From Paenibacillus sp. USDA918EY (GTDB lineage: Bacteria; Bacillota; Bacilli; Paenibacillales; Paenibacillaceae): 64,000 nt of DNA. Below are positions 1-12,726 of the stretch, one piece after another. The DNA lies in NCBI RefSeq assembly GCF_009870825.1, contig NZ_WTWY01000001.1:62001-126000 (forward strand). Direction: 5' to 3'. Within the stretch, counting starts at the first letter, position 1. Each line of letters begins with the position of its first letter. A program made the translations under genes and the position numbers. Below the pieces are notes generated by a model that was given only the letters and a program-made list of their open reading frames with translations, made no database searches and was not told the DNA's origin.

Positions 1-7
1 CTATTCG

Positions 8-289
8 ATGAAAAAGGCGGTAGCCTTGAAATATAGCCCGGGTGAAGCCGCGGCGCCCGTGGTGGCCGCCAAAGGCCGGGGGAAGGTCGCCGAGGCGATC
101 CTGGAAAAAGCCAAAGAGCACGGCGTCCCCGTTCAGGAGGACGCGGCGCTGGTGGAGGTGCTGTCCAAGCTGGATTTGGACCAGCAAATTCCTCCCGAGC
201 TTTATCAGCTTGTTGCGGAGGTGCTAAGCTATATTTACCGGACAGACCGCTTGGCACGGGAAAGGGAGAGGGAATGGCTGAAGGAATGA
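8..289 (+). CDS. FlhB C-terminal-like export switch protein (YlqH type)
   Basis: This 93-residue protein resembles only the cytoplasmic C-terminal part of FlhB/YscU: an AVALKY strand near the start and a conserved end with QQIPPELYQLVAEVLSYIY, very close to the end of the full-length FlhB encoded at 29682-30770. It has no membrane segments and no NPTH autocleavage motif. B. subtilis has a similar stand-alone protein, YlqH, also upstream of sucCD; its role is not settled. The reading frame stays open to the window edge, so the true start may lie upstream of ATG 8. The stop overlaps the next gene. Confidence 0.8.
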   Translation: MKKAVALKYSPGEAAAPVVAAKGRGKVAEAILEKAKEHGVPVQEDAALVEVLSKLDLDQQIPPELYQLVAEVLSYIYRTDRLAREREREWLKE

Positions 290-657
290 CGAGGGAAAAG
301 GATAACCGGCGGGATAAAGGAGCTGCGGCCGAACAGGCTGCTTGCGACTATTTGGTTGGGCAGGGTTATGCCATTAAAGACCGGAATTGGCGCTGCCGCG
401 GCGGGGAGCTGGATATTGTCGCCGAGCTCGGCCGCCTGCTGGTCATCGTCGAAGTCCGGAGCCGGAGCGGCAGCCGCTACGGCACGGCGGCCGAATCGGT
501 CGATTACCGCAAAATCCGCCGGGTTCGCGGCATCGCGTCAACCTATTTGCATTATAAACAGCTGGAGGAGCGGGAGCTTCGGTTTGACGTGATCGCGATT
601 GAACTGGATGCGGCGTGGAACGCCGTGTCGCTTCAGCATATCGAAGGGGCCTTTTGA
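274..657 (+). CDS. YraN/UPF0102 family nuclease-like protein
   Basis: About 127 residues matching the YraN (UPF0102) family, a small restriction-endonuclease-like fold. The conserved core is visible: a basic N-terminus, KDRNWRCRGGELDIV and then LLVIVEVRSR, which supplies the acidic and E-x-R/K residues of a PD-(D/E)xK-like site. The biological substrate of the family is unclear. ATG 274 follows AAAGGGAG by about 5 nt; ATG 286 overlaps the upstream TGA as ATGA and is the alternative start. Either way it is translationally coupled to the FlhB-like gene. Confidence 0.85.
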   Translation: MAEGMTREKDNRRDKGAAAEQAACDYLVGQGYAIKDRNWRCRGGELDIVAELGRLLVIVEVRSRSGSRYGTAAESVDYRKIRRVRGIASTYLHYKQLEERELRFDVIAIELDAAWNAVSLQHIEGAF

Positions 658-687
658 ATACGGGTTCTGCGAGGCGAATCCGATGTC

Positions 688-716
688 TTGACTTTTTTCT
701 GCCGCAATTTTACAAT
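688..716 (+). promoter_or_regulatory. Sigma-A type promoter for comM
   Basis: TTGACT at 688-693 and TACAAT at 711-716 are separated by exactly 17 bp in the gap between the YraN-like gene and comM. Transcription would start near 723 and give a leader of about 100 nt. Confidence 0.7.
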
Positions 717-744
717 TTGATCATATCGATATTCGAAAATAAGG

Positions 745-815
745 AAGCACCTTTTTTCGACAGGAACGTTGCTGCTATACGATTGCAGCGAAACGATCTG
801 TTAGAAAGGGTGCTT
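745..815 (+). promoter_or_regulatory. comM leader hairpin that can sequester the ribosome binding site
   Basis: AAGCACC (745-751) is complementary to GGTGCTT (809-815), and the flanking TTT/AAA can extend the stem. An inner stem GCTGC/GCAGC (771-775/785-789) lies within. The 3' arm contains the AAAGGGTG that serves as comM's Shine-Dalgarno, so folding would hide it. Seen by eye; no energy was computed. Confidence 0.45.
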
Positions 816-822
816 TTGTCGT

Positions 823-2409
823 ATGTACGGAAAAATGTACAGTGCATGTTTATACGGAATCGACGGGGTTCTTATACAGGTGGAGGTCGATATCTCGAAC
901 GGTCTGCCCCAAACGTCGATCATCGGTTTGCCTGATTCGGCGATCAGGGAAGCGGTGGAACGCGTCCGGGCAGGAATCAAAAACTGCGGTTTCACCTTCC
1001 CTCTGCAGCGGACGACGATCAACCTGGCTCCTGCCGATTTGCGCAAAGAAGGTTCCGCCTTTGATCTGGCCATCGCCCTCGGCATACTGTGCACGAGCGG
1101 ACAGCTTATCCTGCCCCAGAAGGAAAAGCTGCTGCTGATCGGGGAAATGGCGCTGGACGGGAGCCTGCGGCCGGTAACGGGCGTGTTGTCGATGGTCGAC
1201 CGCGCCAAAAGGGAGGGTTTTTCCGCCGTCCTGCTTCCGAAGGACAATGCGGCGGAAGCCGCTCTAATCGAGAACATGAATATTTATGCAATTGGGCATT
1301 TGAATGAGCTGCTGGCTCTGGGGCAAAAGGAAGCCGGTCTGGCAGCCTCGGATAAAAACAGCCCGCTTCGTATTTTATCTTTGGAAGGTTTGCGATTTAA
1401 AAGGGGCCTTCACCCCGACCAACCAGTGCACCAGGCGGAAGATTATGCCGATGTGCTCGGACAGCATCACGTAAAGAGGGCGCTGACGATCGCCGCCGCC
1501 GGCATGCATAACATTATGCTGATCGGTCCGCCGGGAACCGGGAAAACGATGCTGATCAAACGCCTTCCGACCATTCTGCCGCCCATGACGGAGCAGGAGG
1601 CGCTGGAGACGACAAAAATTTTCAGTGCGGCAGGGAAGCTGAAGGAACCGGCGGCGGGTCTGCTTCGAATCCGGCCGTTCCGCTCCCCGCACCATACCAT
1701 TTCAAGCGGCGGTTTGATCGGAGGGGGAACGATTCCGAAGCCGGGGGAAGTCAGCCTTGCCCACCGCGGAATCCTGTTTCTCGACGAGCTGCCGGAGTTT
1801 AACCGCCAAGTGCTGGAGGTGCTGCGCCAACCGCTGGAAGACAAATACGTAACGATCAGCCGGGCGAGGGCGGTACATACCTTCCCTGCGAGATTCATGC
1901 TGGCGGCTTCGATGAATCCTTGTCCGTGCGGTTACCTGGGCAGCGAACATCCCGGTCATCCTTGCATATGCAGCCCGTCCAGAATCGCGCAGTACCGTTC
2001 GAAGATTTCCGGACCGCTGCTGGATCGGATCGATCTTCAGGTCGATGTGCCAAGGCCGAGGGAGTGGACGAGGGAGAAGTTCAGCCTTTCCTCGGCGGAA
2101 ATGCGCGCCCAGGTTCTGGAAGCGCATGAAAGACAAATAAAACGTTACGAAAGGCTTCAGATCAGCTGGAACAGCGAGCTGGCCGCGACCGCGCTGCGGC
2201 GGTTTACGAAGCTGGATCCGGATACCGCCGACATGCTTCATCAAACGATCGAGGCATTGGGCTTGAGCATGCGGGCTTACGACCGGATACTAAAGCTTTC
2301 CCGAACCATCGCCGACCTGGACGGAAAGGACCGCATATCGTCCTCCCACGTCGCCGAAGCCATCCAATACCGGAATTTGGACCGCCCTCAGAACGAAACG
2401 GTGGTCTAG
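823..2409 (+). CDS. comM: ComM/YifB-family AAA+ ATPase (Mg-chelatase-like)
   Basis: A 528-residue YifB/ComM protein. The N-terminal Lon-S5-like domain starts MYGKMYSACLYGIDG; the AAA+ core has Walker A GPPGTGKT at residues 236-243 and Walker B ILFLDELPEF. A cysteine cluster (CPCGYLG...HPCIC) and a C-terminal chelatase domain follow. In competent Gram-negative bacteria ComM is a helicase that promotes branch migration during natural transformation; in Bacillota the role is less clear, but dprA lies a few genes downstream. It has its own promoter and a hairpin leader; AAAGGGTG precedes ATG 823 by about 10 nt. Confidence 0.93.
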   Translation: MYGKMYSACLYGIDGVLIQVEVDISNGLPQTSIIGLPDSAIREAVERVRAGIKNCGFTFPLQRTTINLAPADLRKEGSAFDLAIALGILCTSGQLILPQKEKLLLIGEMALDGSLRPVTGVLSMVDRAKREGFSAVLLPKDNAAEAALIENMNIYAIGHLNELLALGQKEAGLAASDKNSPLRILSLEGLRFKRGLHPDQPVHQAEDYADVLGQHHVKRALTIAAAGMHNIMLIGPPGTGKTMLIKRLPTILPPMTEQEALETTKIFSAAGKLKEPAAGLLRIRPFRSPHHTISSGGLIGGGTIPKPGEVSLAHRGILFLDELPEFNRQVLEVLRQPLEDKYVTISRARAVHTFPARFMLAASMNPCPCGYLGSEHPGHPCICSPSRIAQYRSKISGPLLDRIDLQVDVPRPREWTREKFSLSSAEMRAQVLEAHERQIKRYERLQISWNSELAATALRRFTKLDPDTADMLHQTIEALGLSMRAYDRILKLSRTIADLDGKDRISSSHVAEAIQYRNLDRPQNETVV

Positions 2410-2433
2410 AAACTCAAAGGAGCAACCATTTTC

Positions 2434-2462
2434 TCGTCATCGTTGAAGGGCGCCCGTATAAT
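2434..2462 (+). promoter_or_regulatory. Candidate promoter upstream of the lipoprotein gene
   Basis: A perfect TATAAT (2457-2462) lies 17 bp after TCGTCA (2434-2439, 4 of 6 matches). A second, weaker candidate is TTGGCT (2552-2557), 17 bp, then TAAACT (2575-2580) preceded by TGG. Either could drive the gene at 2613. Confidence 0.4.
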
Positions 2463-2612
2463 TTATTTCGGTGCTCTGTGAAGGAAATGATCAAGCGGAA
2501 TAAATCGTCATGAATGGGCAGGCTTCTATCGGCGCTCTCTCCTACTTGTAATTGGCTGTCCATAACACCTATGGTAAACTTAGGAAAATGGCAACGCACG
2601 AGGAGGATGCGA

Positions 2613-3161
2613 ATGAAAAAGCTTGCAATATTGTTTGCGGTTTTCATGATCATAACTAGCGCCTGCAGCGCCGGAAAGGCTTCGGATAAGTTCTCTCTAG
2701 ATGATATGGCAATCGTTAAAGTTGGCAGTGGTAAAAAGGTGAAATACGGAATGAGCAGGGCGGAAGCCGAGGAAGTATTGGGGAGCGGTTCAAAATCCGA
2801 AATGTTATATACGGTTGATTATCCTCAGGGGGTCAGCCTATTTTACAGAAATGATACGGTAGCTGGAATCATACTTACTTCTGATTCGAAAGGCGTTTAC
2901 AAGACGGAGCGCGGCGCCGAAACCGGAATGCCTAAGGAGAAAATTGAGAAATTGTATGGGGATCAACATACAAAGAGCGAATCGGGAAGGAATTTGGATT
3001 ATGTTTATAATGCGAAAGATGAAAAATTCCTGATCAATGATCTACCTAAGAATGAAGACGAGGCACATAATACATACGTTATTTCAGCTACGTTTGATGA
3101 TAACGGGTATTCGGAACGGATTTTTCTGATGGATGCTAAATACGCGATCTACTTGAATTAA
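2613..3161 (+). CDS. Putative lipoprotein of unknown function
   Basis: 182 residues. The N-terminus is a lipoprotein-type signal: KK, a hydrophobic stretch LAILFAVFMII, then TSAC with Cys18 as the probable lipidated residue (Thr at -3 is not the usual Leu). The mature part contains KYGMSRAEAEEVLG, the kind of short helix-plus-loop motif seen in SmpA/OmlA- or BLIP-like small lipoproteins; I do not recognise a named family. ATG 2613 sits 6 nt after a perfect AGGAGG (2601-2606). The gene is visibly more AT-rich than its neighbours and interrupts the comM-sucC neighbourhood, which may mean lateral acquisition. Confidence 0.75.
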   Translation: MKKLAILFAVFMIITSACSAGKASDKFSLDDMAIVKVGSGKKVKYGMSRAEAEEVLGSGSKSEMLYTVDYPQGVSLFYRNDTVAGIILTSDSKGVYKTERGAETGMPKEKIEKLYGDQHTKSESGRNLDYVYNAKDEKFLINDLPKNEDEAHNTYVISATFDDNGYSERIFLMDAKYAIYLN

Positions 3162-3349
3162 GACGGCGATTTTAGGACGCCTTCTGAATTTGACATTTTA
3201 AGAATGGCTTGCATTATGCTTTCATTGATACAACCTCTTCCGAAAGAAGGTTTGGGGGATTCATGGTTGGATTATGAACCATTTTAACAGGTAAACGGTA
3301 GAGGCCGTTGCAGTTCAAGAAATGATTCAAGATCACATTTTAATAACAT

Positions 3350-3389
3350 AACGTTTGTCGAAAACCATGAGAGTCATTCGACAAACGTT
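3350..3389. repeat. 13-bp perfect inverted repeat carrying two Spo0A-box-like sequences
   Basis: AACGTTTGTCGAA (3350-3362) is exactly repeated in inverse orientation at 3377-3389 across a 14-nt loop. Each arm contains TTGTCGAA, which matches the Spo0A (0A) box core TGNCGAA. There is no T-run after it, so it is not a normal terminator. It may be an operator or a bidirectional structural element. Confidence 0.55.
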
Positions 3390-3677
3390 TGCTTCAGTGG
3401 TCATGTTTTCTTGGATGCAGCGCCCATTTTGCGTTCCCTTGAAATGGGTTCATACTGAATCCATGGGATGATGTTAACAATACTAGGAAAGCGGCAGGCG
3501 GGGACATCAGAGGTTTCAGAAGCAAAGCGGCAGAAAGCGTTTTTCATTTATCCGATCAGGGCGGAATGGCAGAAGAAAGGAATTCAAAACCGAAGTAAAT
3601 GTAAATAAATTCCAAACATTCTCTGAAACGGATTAAACCGATATCAAAAAGCTGTCGATATTCATTCAGTTTATTAA

Positions 3678-3705
3678 GGTAAGCGTTTTAAAAACATGGT
3701 ACAAT
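3678..3705 (+). promoter_or_regulatory. sucCD promoter -10 with overlapping cre-like sequence
   Basis: TACAAT at 3700-3705 preceded by TGG gives an extended -10; no good -35 is visible. GGTAAGCGTTTTAA (3678-3691) just upstream shares the AAGCG-N-T core of CcpA catabolite-response elements but mismatches the ends. CcpA control of sucCD is therefore only a suggestion. Confidence 0.35.
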
Positions 3706-3778
3706 AGCTTGGGTTTATATTATTTTCCAAGAGAAAAACCCGCCTTGTAGCAGTCATGTTGATAGGAGGATTCCGTAA

Positions 3779-4939
3779 ATGAATATCCATGAATATCAAG
3801 GAAAACAGGTATTGAAGCAGTATGGGGTTGCCGTTCCGAACGGAAAGGTCGCTTATACGGTGGAAGAAGCCGTCGAAGCGGCAAAAGAGCTGGGCAGCCA
3901 GGTCACGGTCGTCAAAGCTCAAATCCATGCCGGCGGACGCGGTAAGGCAGGCGGCGTCAAAGTTGCGAAAAACCTTGACGAAGTCCGCGCTTATGCCGAG
4001 GAAATTCTCGGCAAGGTTCTCGTTACGCATCAGACAGGCCCGGAAGGCAAGGAAGTGAAACGCCTTTTGATCGAAGAAGGCTGCGATATCCGGAAGGAAT
4101 ATTACGTGGGCGTCGTCGTTGACCGTGCGACTGGCCGCGTCGTTATGATGGGTTCGGAAGAAGGCGGTACGGAGATCGAAGAAGTGGCTGCGAAAACTCC
4201 GGAGAAAATTTTCAAAGAAGTGGTTGATCCGGCCGTAGGACTGCAGGTATTCCAAGCGCGCAGACTCGCCTATGCCATCAACATCCCTAAAGAACTGGTA
4301 AACAAAGCCGTTCAATTTATGATGGCCCTTTATACGGCTTTCGTGGATAAAGACTGCTCGATCGCAGAGATCAACCCGCTGGTGGTAACGGGCGACGGCA
4401 ACGTCATGGCGCTGGATGCCAAACTTAACTTTGACTCCAACGCATTGTTCCGCCATAAGGACATTCAAGAACTTCGCGATCTGGATGAAGAAAACGAAAA
4501 AGAAATCGAAGCGTCCAAATACGACCTAAGCTACATCGCCCTAGACGGCAACATCGGCTGCATGGTTAACGGCGCGGGGCTTGCCATGGCAACGATGGAC
4601 ATCATCAAATACTACGGCGGCGACCCTGCCAACTTCCTCGACGTTGGGGGCGGCGCGACGACGGAGAAGGTAACGGAAGCGTTCAAAATCATTCTCTCCG
4701 ACGAGCAGGTCAAAGGCATTTTCGTCAACATTTTCGGCGGCATCATGCGCTGTGACGTCATCGCCGAAGGCGTGGTCGAAGCGGCGAAGCAGCTTGGCTT
4801 GACCCGTCCGCTGGTTGTGCGCCTGGAAGGCACCAACGTGGATCTCGGCAAGAAAATTTTGGCCGAATCCGGCTTGAACATCGTTCCTGCCGATTCCATG
4901 GCCGACGGCGCGCAAAAAATCGTCTCGCTCGTAAAATAA
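3779..4939 (+). CDS. sucC: Succinyl-CoA synthetase (ADP-forming), beta subunit
   Basis: 386 residues, full family length. SucC forms a complex with SucD that converts succinyl-CoA, ADP and phosphate to succinate, CoA and ATP in the TCA cycle. The start [16 protein letters not shown] is the family signature; the ATP-grasp domain ([15 protein letters not shown], about residues 42-56) and the C-terminal CoA-ligase domain ([27 protein letters not shown]) follow. ATG 3779 has TAGGAGG about 8 nt upstream. sucD follows after 36 bp. Confidence 0.98.
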   Translation: MNIHEYQGKQVLKQYGVAVPNGKVAYTVEEAVEAAKELGSQVTVVKAQIHAGGRGKAGGVKVAKNLDEVRAYAEEILGKVLVTHQTGPEGKEVKRLLIEEGCDIRKEYYVGVVVDRATGRVVMMGSEEGGTEIEEVAAKTPEKIFKEVVDPAVGLQVFQARRLAYAINIPKELVNKAVQFMMALYTAFVDKDCSIAEINPLVVTGDGNVMALDAKLNFDSNALFRHKDIQELRDLDEENEKEIEASKYDLSYIALDGNIGCMVNGAGLAMATMDIIKYYGGDPANFLDVGGGATTEKVTEAFKIILSDEQVKGIFVNIFGGIMRCDVIAEGVVEAAKQLGLTRPLVVRLEGTNVDLGKKILAESGLNIVPADSMADGAQKIVSLVK

Positions 4940-4975
4940 GGACCTTTAAATAAGATTAGGGGATGTGAACGAATC

Positions 4976-5905
4976 GTGAGTATTTTGGTCGATAAAAATA
5001 CAAAAGTGATTACCCAGGGCATCACCGGGAAAACCGCCCTTTTCCATGCAAAAGGAGCCCTTGATTACGGAACGCAAATGGTTGGAGGCACTTCGCCGGG
5101 CAAAGGCGGCACAACGGTCGACATCGAGCTGGAAAACGGAACGTCCGTCAGCCTGCCCGTGTTTAATACGGTTGCCGAAGCCAAAGCGGCTACGGGCGCA
5201 ACGGCGAGCGTTATTTACGTACCGCCGGCATTTGCCGCCGACTCCATCATGGAAGCGGTTGAAGCCGAAATGGATCTCGTGATCTGCATTACGGAAGGCA
5301 TTCCGGTGCTGGACATGGTTAAAGTCTCCCGTTACATGGAAGGCAAAAAGACCGTCCTGATCGGACCGAACTGCCCTGGCGTCATTACGCCCGGCGAATG
5401 CAAAATCGGCATCATGCCGGGATATATCCATACGCCTGGCCATGTAGGCGTCGTATCCCGCAGCGGAACGCTGACGTACGAGGCCGTTCACCAGCTGACG
5501 ACCCGCGGCATCGGGCAGTCCACGGCCGTAGGCATCGGCGGCGACCCTGTCAAAGGGACGGAATTCATCGACGTGCTGAAACGCTTCAACGAGGATCCGA
5601 ATACTTACGCGGTGATCATGATCGGCGAAATCGGCGGCACGGCCGAAGAAGAGGCCGCGGAATGGATCCGCGACAACATGACGAAACCTGTCGTCGGCTT
5701 CATCGGCGGCGTTACCGCTCCTCCGGGAAAACGCATGGGCCATGCAGGCGCCATCATTTCCGGCGGGAAAGGCACGGCGAAAGAAAAAATCGCCAAGATG
5801 GAAGAGTGCGGCATCAAGGTCGCTCCAACGCCATCCGAAATGGGCTCCACGCTGGTCGACGTTTTGAAGGAACGCGGCCTGCTGGACAAATGCTTGACAC
5901 ACTAA
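4976..5905 (+). CDS. sucD: Succinyl-CoA synthetase (ADP-forming), alpha subunit
   Basis: 309 residues. The N-terminal CoA-binding Rossmann domain starts with [19 protein letters not shown], and the ligase domain carries the phosphorylated histidine in GHAGAI (His about 256). It partners with SucC encoded immediately upstream. GTG 4976 is chosen because it gives the conserved N-terminus; AGGGGA lies about 12 nt upstream, a rather long spacing. A strong terminator follows. Confidence 0.98.
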   Translation: MSILVDKNTKVITQGITGKTALFHAKGALDYGTQMVGGTSPGKGGTTVDIELENGTSVSLPVFNTVAEAKAATGATASVIYVPPAFAADSIMEAVEAEMDLVICITEGIPVLDMVKVSRYMEGKKTVLIGPNCPGVITPGECKIGIMPGYIHTPGHVGVVSRSGTLTYEAVHQLTTRGIGQSTAVGIGGDPVKGTEFIDVLKRFNEDPNTYAVIMIGEIGGTAEEEAAEWIRDNMTKPVVGFIGGVTAPPGKRMGHAGAIISGGKGTAKEKIAKMEECGIKVAPTPSEMGSTLVDVLKERGLLDKCLTH

Positions 5906-5936
5906 TCCGGCATCGGGTTATTATAGATTCAAAGGT

Positions 5937-5983
5937 AAGCAACCTTTTATTTCCTCCAGGGGAATAAAAGGTTGCTTTTTTGT
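5937..5983 (+). terminator. Rho-independent terminator after sucD
   Basis: A near-perfect stem of about 17 bp (left arm begins AAGCAACCTTTTATT at 5937; right arm AATAAAAGGTTGCTT ends at 5977) is followed by a T-run. It closes the sucCD unit only about 30 bp before dprA. Confidence 0.9.
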
Positions 5984-6014
5984 TTATAAATTTTGATGTT
6001 TGGGGTGATCCGTG

Positions 6015-7142
6015 ATGGATATGCGATGGCTGCTGATCGGTTTGCACGAATTTAAGGGGCTTGGCAGAAGGAGCATCGCCCGTTTGATGAAGGAAGGCAT
6101 GCTGACGGAAGAGATGTTCCATTTTAATAGTAAGGCTTGGGAAAACTTCGGCTTTTCCGTCGAATTGTCGGAGCGGCTGGCGAACGAATTAACGGTCGAT
6201 TATGTTCGGCGGAAACAGGAGGAACAGGAACAACAGGAACAACGATCGGGGACCCGCATCATCACCATTTTGGACGACCATTTTCCGGCGCTGCTGAAGG
6301 AAAGCCCCGATCCTCCGCAGGTGCTGTATGCGATGGGGGACGCCAGTCTGCTGCACGTTCCGTCGGTGGCGATGGTTGGGACAAGGGTGCCGACCGCGTA
6401 CGGGCGGAAAATGGGAGCGGATCTGGCGCAGGGGTTATGTGCCGGCGGGCTGGCGATCGTAAGCGGGCTTGCCAGAGGAATCGACAGCATTTGCCACGAC
6501 GCTGCGTTATTATGCGGAGGAGGAACGATAGCCGTCATGGCGACAGGGGCGGATATCATATATCCCCCGGAAAACAAATCGCTTTTTGCCAAAATTGCCG
6601 AAAACGGCCTGGTCGTCACGGAATATCCTCCGGGGACAAGGCCCCATCCCGGATTGTTTCCGCAGCGGAACCGGATCATCGCGGGATTGTCGCTGGGCAC
6701 GATCGTGGTGGAAGCCGATGAATGGAGCGGGTCGCTCATTACGGCGGATCTGGCGCTGGATGCCGGACGGGACGTGTTTGCCGTGCCCGGCCAGGCGAAT
6801 TCGCCGAAAAGCCGGGGAACGCTCAATCTGATACGCCAGGGAGCCAAAATGGCCTGTTCCGCGGCCGACGTTTTGGAGGAATACGATTCATGGTTGCCAA
6901 ACGGGCATAAGAATACATACAATAGGGAACGCCAGGTAAAAGAGGCGGCTGAAAGCGCAGCGGGTCATTTGACAACGGATGAGCTGGAACTATACCATAT
7001 ACTGGAGCAGGGGCCGTTCACGCTGGACGAACTGCTGCAGCATAGCCGGTGGGATTTTGGACATTTGCATTCAGTTCTGTTATCTTTAATCATAAAAAAG
7101 CAGATTACCCAATTGCCTGGTGCTATATATAAGATGATCTGA
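6015..7142 (+). CDS. dprA: DNA-processing protein DprA (Smf)
   Basis: 375 residues. DprA binds incoming single-stranded DNA during natural transformation and loads RecA. A SAM-like N-terminus comes first, then the Rossmann core with [21 protein letters not shown] and [17 protein letters not shown] motifs, then a winged-helix-like C-terminus. An unusual Glu/Gln-rich run (EEQEQQEQ, about residues 69-76) sits between the N-terminal and Rossmann parts. GGGGTGATC precedes ATG 6015; GTG 6012 is one codon upstream. The sucD terminator lies between, so its own promoter is not obvious. In B. subtilis the order sucD-dprA-topA is the same. Confidence 0.95.
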   Translation: MDMRWLLIGLHEFKGLGRRSIARLMKEGMLTEEMFHFNSKAWENFGFSVELSERLANELTVDYVRRKQEEQEQQEQRSGTRIITILDDHFPALLKESPDPPQVLYAMGDASLLHVPSVAMVGTRVPTAYGRKMGADLAQGLCAGGLAIVSGLARGIDSICHDAALLCGGGTIAVMATGADIIYPPENKSLFAKIAENGLVVTEYPPGTRPHPGLFPQRNRIIAGLSLGTIVVEADEWSGSLITADLALDAGRDVFAVPGQANSPKSRGTLNLIRQGAKMACSAADVLEEYDSWLPNGHKNTYNRERQVKEAAESAAGHLTTDELELYHILEQGPFTLDELLQHSRWDFGHLHSVLLSLIIKKQITQLPGAIYKMI

Positions 7143-7210
7143 CAACTTTTAAATTTTGGATCGCGTCAAAGCGAACGAATCTTTTGAATGTAGGAGAGGA
7201 GGATGAACCG

Positions 7211-9307
<2,097 letters not shown>

Positions 9308-9342
9308 CAGCATGTTGTATGCAACTGTAGGAGGTAATGAAG

Positions 9343-10689
<1,347 letters not shown>

Positions 10690-10703
10690 GAGGCTTGACG
10701 GAT

Positions 10704-11246
10704 ATGGAGATGTCATTTCACGCAACGACGATTTGCGCCGTGCGCCACAACGGGAATGCCGCCATCGCGGGCGACGGCCAAGTGACGTTCGGCGAAAACA
10801 TGATCATGAAGCAAACGGCCAAAAAGGTACGTCGGCTCTACAGAGGGCAGGTCGTAGCCGGCTTCGCCGGTTCCGTGGCGGACGCAATTACGTTGTTTGA
10901 AAAGTTCGAAAGCAAACTCGAAGAGCACCACGGAAATCTGCAGCGTGCAGCGGTAGAACTTGCCAAAGACTGGAGATCGGACCGCGTGCTCCGCAAGCTC
11001 GAAGCGCTTATGATCGTCATGGACAAAAGCAGCATGCTGCTGATCTCCGGCGGCGGCGAAATCATTGAGCCCGACGACGACGTGATCGCGATCGGGTCGG
11101 GAGGCAGCTTTGCCTTGTCGGCCGCCCGGGCGCTGAAACGCCATGCCGAGAATCTCGAAGCCAAGGACATCGCGCGCGAGGCGCTGAAAATCGCTTCGGA
11201 AATTTGCGTATATACGAATGGAAATATCATCGTGGAAGAGCTGTAA
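10704..11246 (+). CDS. hslV: ATP-dependent protease subunit HslV (ClpQ/CodW)
   Basis: About 180 residues, the proteasome-like peptidase that pairs with HslU. The N-terminal region reads [10 protein letters not shown], followed by GDGQVTFG and GFAGSVADA, family hallmarks. In B. subtilis CodW the active N-terminal residue is a serine just before FHATT; the same Ser is present here, as are Thr residues used by other HslV proteins. AGGAGG (10688-10693) best fits ATG 10704 (10 nt); ATG 10710 would put that Ser at position 2. TTG 10695 is too close to the ribosome binding site. Confidence 0.95.
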   Translation: MEMSFHATTICAVRHNGNAAIAGDGQVTFGENMIMKQTAKKVRRLYRGQVVAGFAGSVADAITLFEKFESKLEEHHGNLQRAAVELAKDWRSDRVLRKLEALMIVMDKSSMLLISGGGEIIEPDDDVIAIGSGGSFALSAARALKRHAENLEAKDIAREALKIASEICVYTNGNIIVEEL

Positions 11247-11262
11247 GGACAGGGGGATGAAT

Positions 11263-12666
11263 ATGGTTAATCAGAACATGACGCCAAGACAGATTGTCGC
11301 CGAATTGGATAAATATATCGTCGGCCAGAAACAGGCCAAAAAATCCGTAGCCGTCGCCCTTCGCAACCGGTATCGCCGCAGTCTTCTTCCCGATGAGGAC
11401 CGCGATGAGATCGTGCCGAAGAACATTTTGATGATCGGGCCTACGGGCGTAGGCAAAACGGAAATCGCCAGACGTTTGGCCAAACTGGTCAACGCGCCGT
11501 TCGTCAAAATCGAAGCGACGAAGTTTACGGAGGTCGGTTACGTCGGCCGCGACGTGGAGTCGATGGTCCGCGATTTAATCGAAACGTCGATCCGGATGGT
11601 GAAGGCCGAGCGGACGGAAAAGGTAAAGGACCGCGCGGAAGAGCTTGCGAACGAGCGTATCGTTAAAATTCTCGTGCCACGGATCAACAAAAACAAAAGC
11701 CAGCGCAATCCGTTCGAAATGCTGTTCGGAAACGGAAGCCAGGATCCGCAGGAGCAGGAGGAAGACAAGGAACTGGACGGCTCCATCGCGGAGCGCCGGC
11801 GCCAGGTCAAATTCAAGCTGCTTTCCGGCAGCATGGAGGACGACCTGATCGAAATCGACGTGGAAGACACGACGCCGACGATGATGGATATGCTGGCAGG
11901 CCAGGGCAATGACCAGATGGGAATGAACCTTCAGGAAATGTTCGGCAGTTTGCTGCCGAAGCGGACCAAAAAACGCAAGCTTACGATTAAGGAAGCGCGC
12001 AAGGTGCTGATTCAGGAAGAGGCGACCAAGCTGATCGACATGGACGACGTCATCTCCGAGTCGGTATACCGCGCAGAGCAATCCGGCATCATTTTTATCG
12101 ACGAGATCGACAAGGTGGCCAGCCAAGGCAAAGGATCGGGCCCTGACGTGTCCAGGGAAGGGGTACAGAGGGATATTCTTCCTATTGTCGAAGGTTCTAC
12201 CGTCATGACCAAATACGGCCCCGTAAAGACCGATTTTATTCTGTTTATCGCGGCCGGCGCTTTTCACATCGCCAAGCCGTCCGATTTGATCCCGGAACTG
12301 CAGGGACGTTTCCCGATTCGTGTCGAATTGAACAGTTTGTCGCTGGACGATTTCGTGTCGATTTTGACGGAGCCGAAAAACGCGATCACGAAACAGTACA
12401 AGGATTTGCTGAAAACGGAAAACCTCGAAATCGACTTCTCGCCCGAAGCGATCCGCGAGATCGCGAAGATTGCGGCGACGGTCAACGAAAACATGGAAAA
12501 CATCGGCGCGCGCAGACTCCATACCATTTTGGAGAAGCTGCTTGAGGACCTCTCTTTTGAAGCGCCCGAGCTGACGCTGGAGAAAATGACGATCACGCCG
12601 GAATATGTGCGCGAGAAACTCGCAGGAATTGCACAGGACCGCGATCTGAGCCAATATATTTTGTGA
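11263..12666 (+). CDS. hslU: ATP-dependent protease ATPase subunit HslU (ClpY/CodX)
   Basis: 467 residues, the AAA+ unfoldase ring that feeds substrates to HslV. Walker A GPTGVGKT is at residues 59-66; Walker B is in [11 protein letters not shown]; the inserted I-domain lies between, and the C-terminus ends in LSQYIL, the tail that docks into HslV. ATG 11263 is 6 nt after AGGGGG; ATG 11257 is a closer alternative. It is the last gene before a strong terminator. Confidence 0.97.
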   Translation: MVNQNMTPRQIVAELDKYIVGQKQAKKSVAVALRNRYRRSLLPDEDRDEIVPKNILMIGPTGVGKTEIARRLAKLVNAPFVKIEATKFTEVGYVGRDVESMVRDLIETSIRMVKAERTEKVKDRAEELANERIVKILVPRINKNKSQRNPFEMLFGNGSQDPQEQEEDKELDGSIAERRRQVKFKLLSGSMEDDLIEIDVEDTTPTMMDMLAGQGNDQMGMNLQEMFGSLLPKRTKKRKLTIKEARKVLIQEEATKLIDMDDVISESVYRAEQSGIIFIDEIDKVASQGKGSGPDVSREGVQRDILPIVEGSTVMTKYGPVKTDFILFIAAGAFHIAKPSDLIPELQGRFPIRVELNSLSLDDFVSILTEPKNAITKQYKDLLKTENLEIDFSPEAIREIAKIAATVNENMENIGARRLHTILEKLLEDLSFEAPELTLEKMTITPEYVREKLAGIAQDRDLSQYIL

Positions 12667-12676
12667 TTCTGGACTT

Positions 12677-12726
12677 AAATAACCCGATCGGAAGCCTAAA
12701 GGGCATATATTCTGATCGGGTTATTT
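12677..12726 (+). terminator. Terminator after hslU
   Basis: AAATAACCCGATC...AA (12677-12693) pairs with the arm at 12710-12726 over 17 positions with one mismatch/wobble. The stem starts 10 bp after the hslU stop. The terminal T-run is short (TTATTT). Confidence 0.8.

Larger units (their letters stand above)
3162..3778. other. Gene-poor region between the lipoprotein gene and sucC
   Basis: About 617 bp without a convincing gene. It contains a 13-bp palindrome (3350-3389) and the sucCD promoter area. A frame open from 3443 to 3596 has no usable start codon or ribosome binding site, and a 27-codon ORF from ATG 3204 has no ribosome binding site, so I leave both out. Confidence 0.6.

Noticed and set aside
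8..289. A second full-length flhB
   Set aside because: Only the C-terminal cytoplasmic part is present and NPTH is missing; the real flhB is at 29682-30770.
3204..3287. 27-codon ORF from ATG 3204
   Set aside because: No ribosome binding site and no conservation evidence.
3443..3596. 51-codon open frame in the gap before sucC
   Set aside because: No start codon or ribosome binding site, and no similarity that I recognise; could be decayed sequence but I cannot support it.
5894..5924. TTGACA-19-TATTAT at the end of sucD as a dprA promoter
   Set aside because: TTGACA lies in the last sucD codons, spacing is long, and transcription would start directly at the sucD terminator stem.
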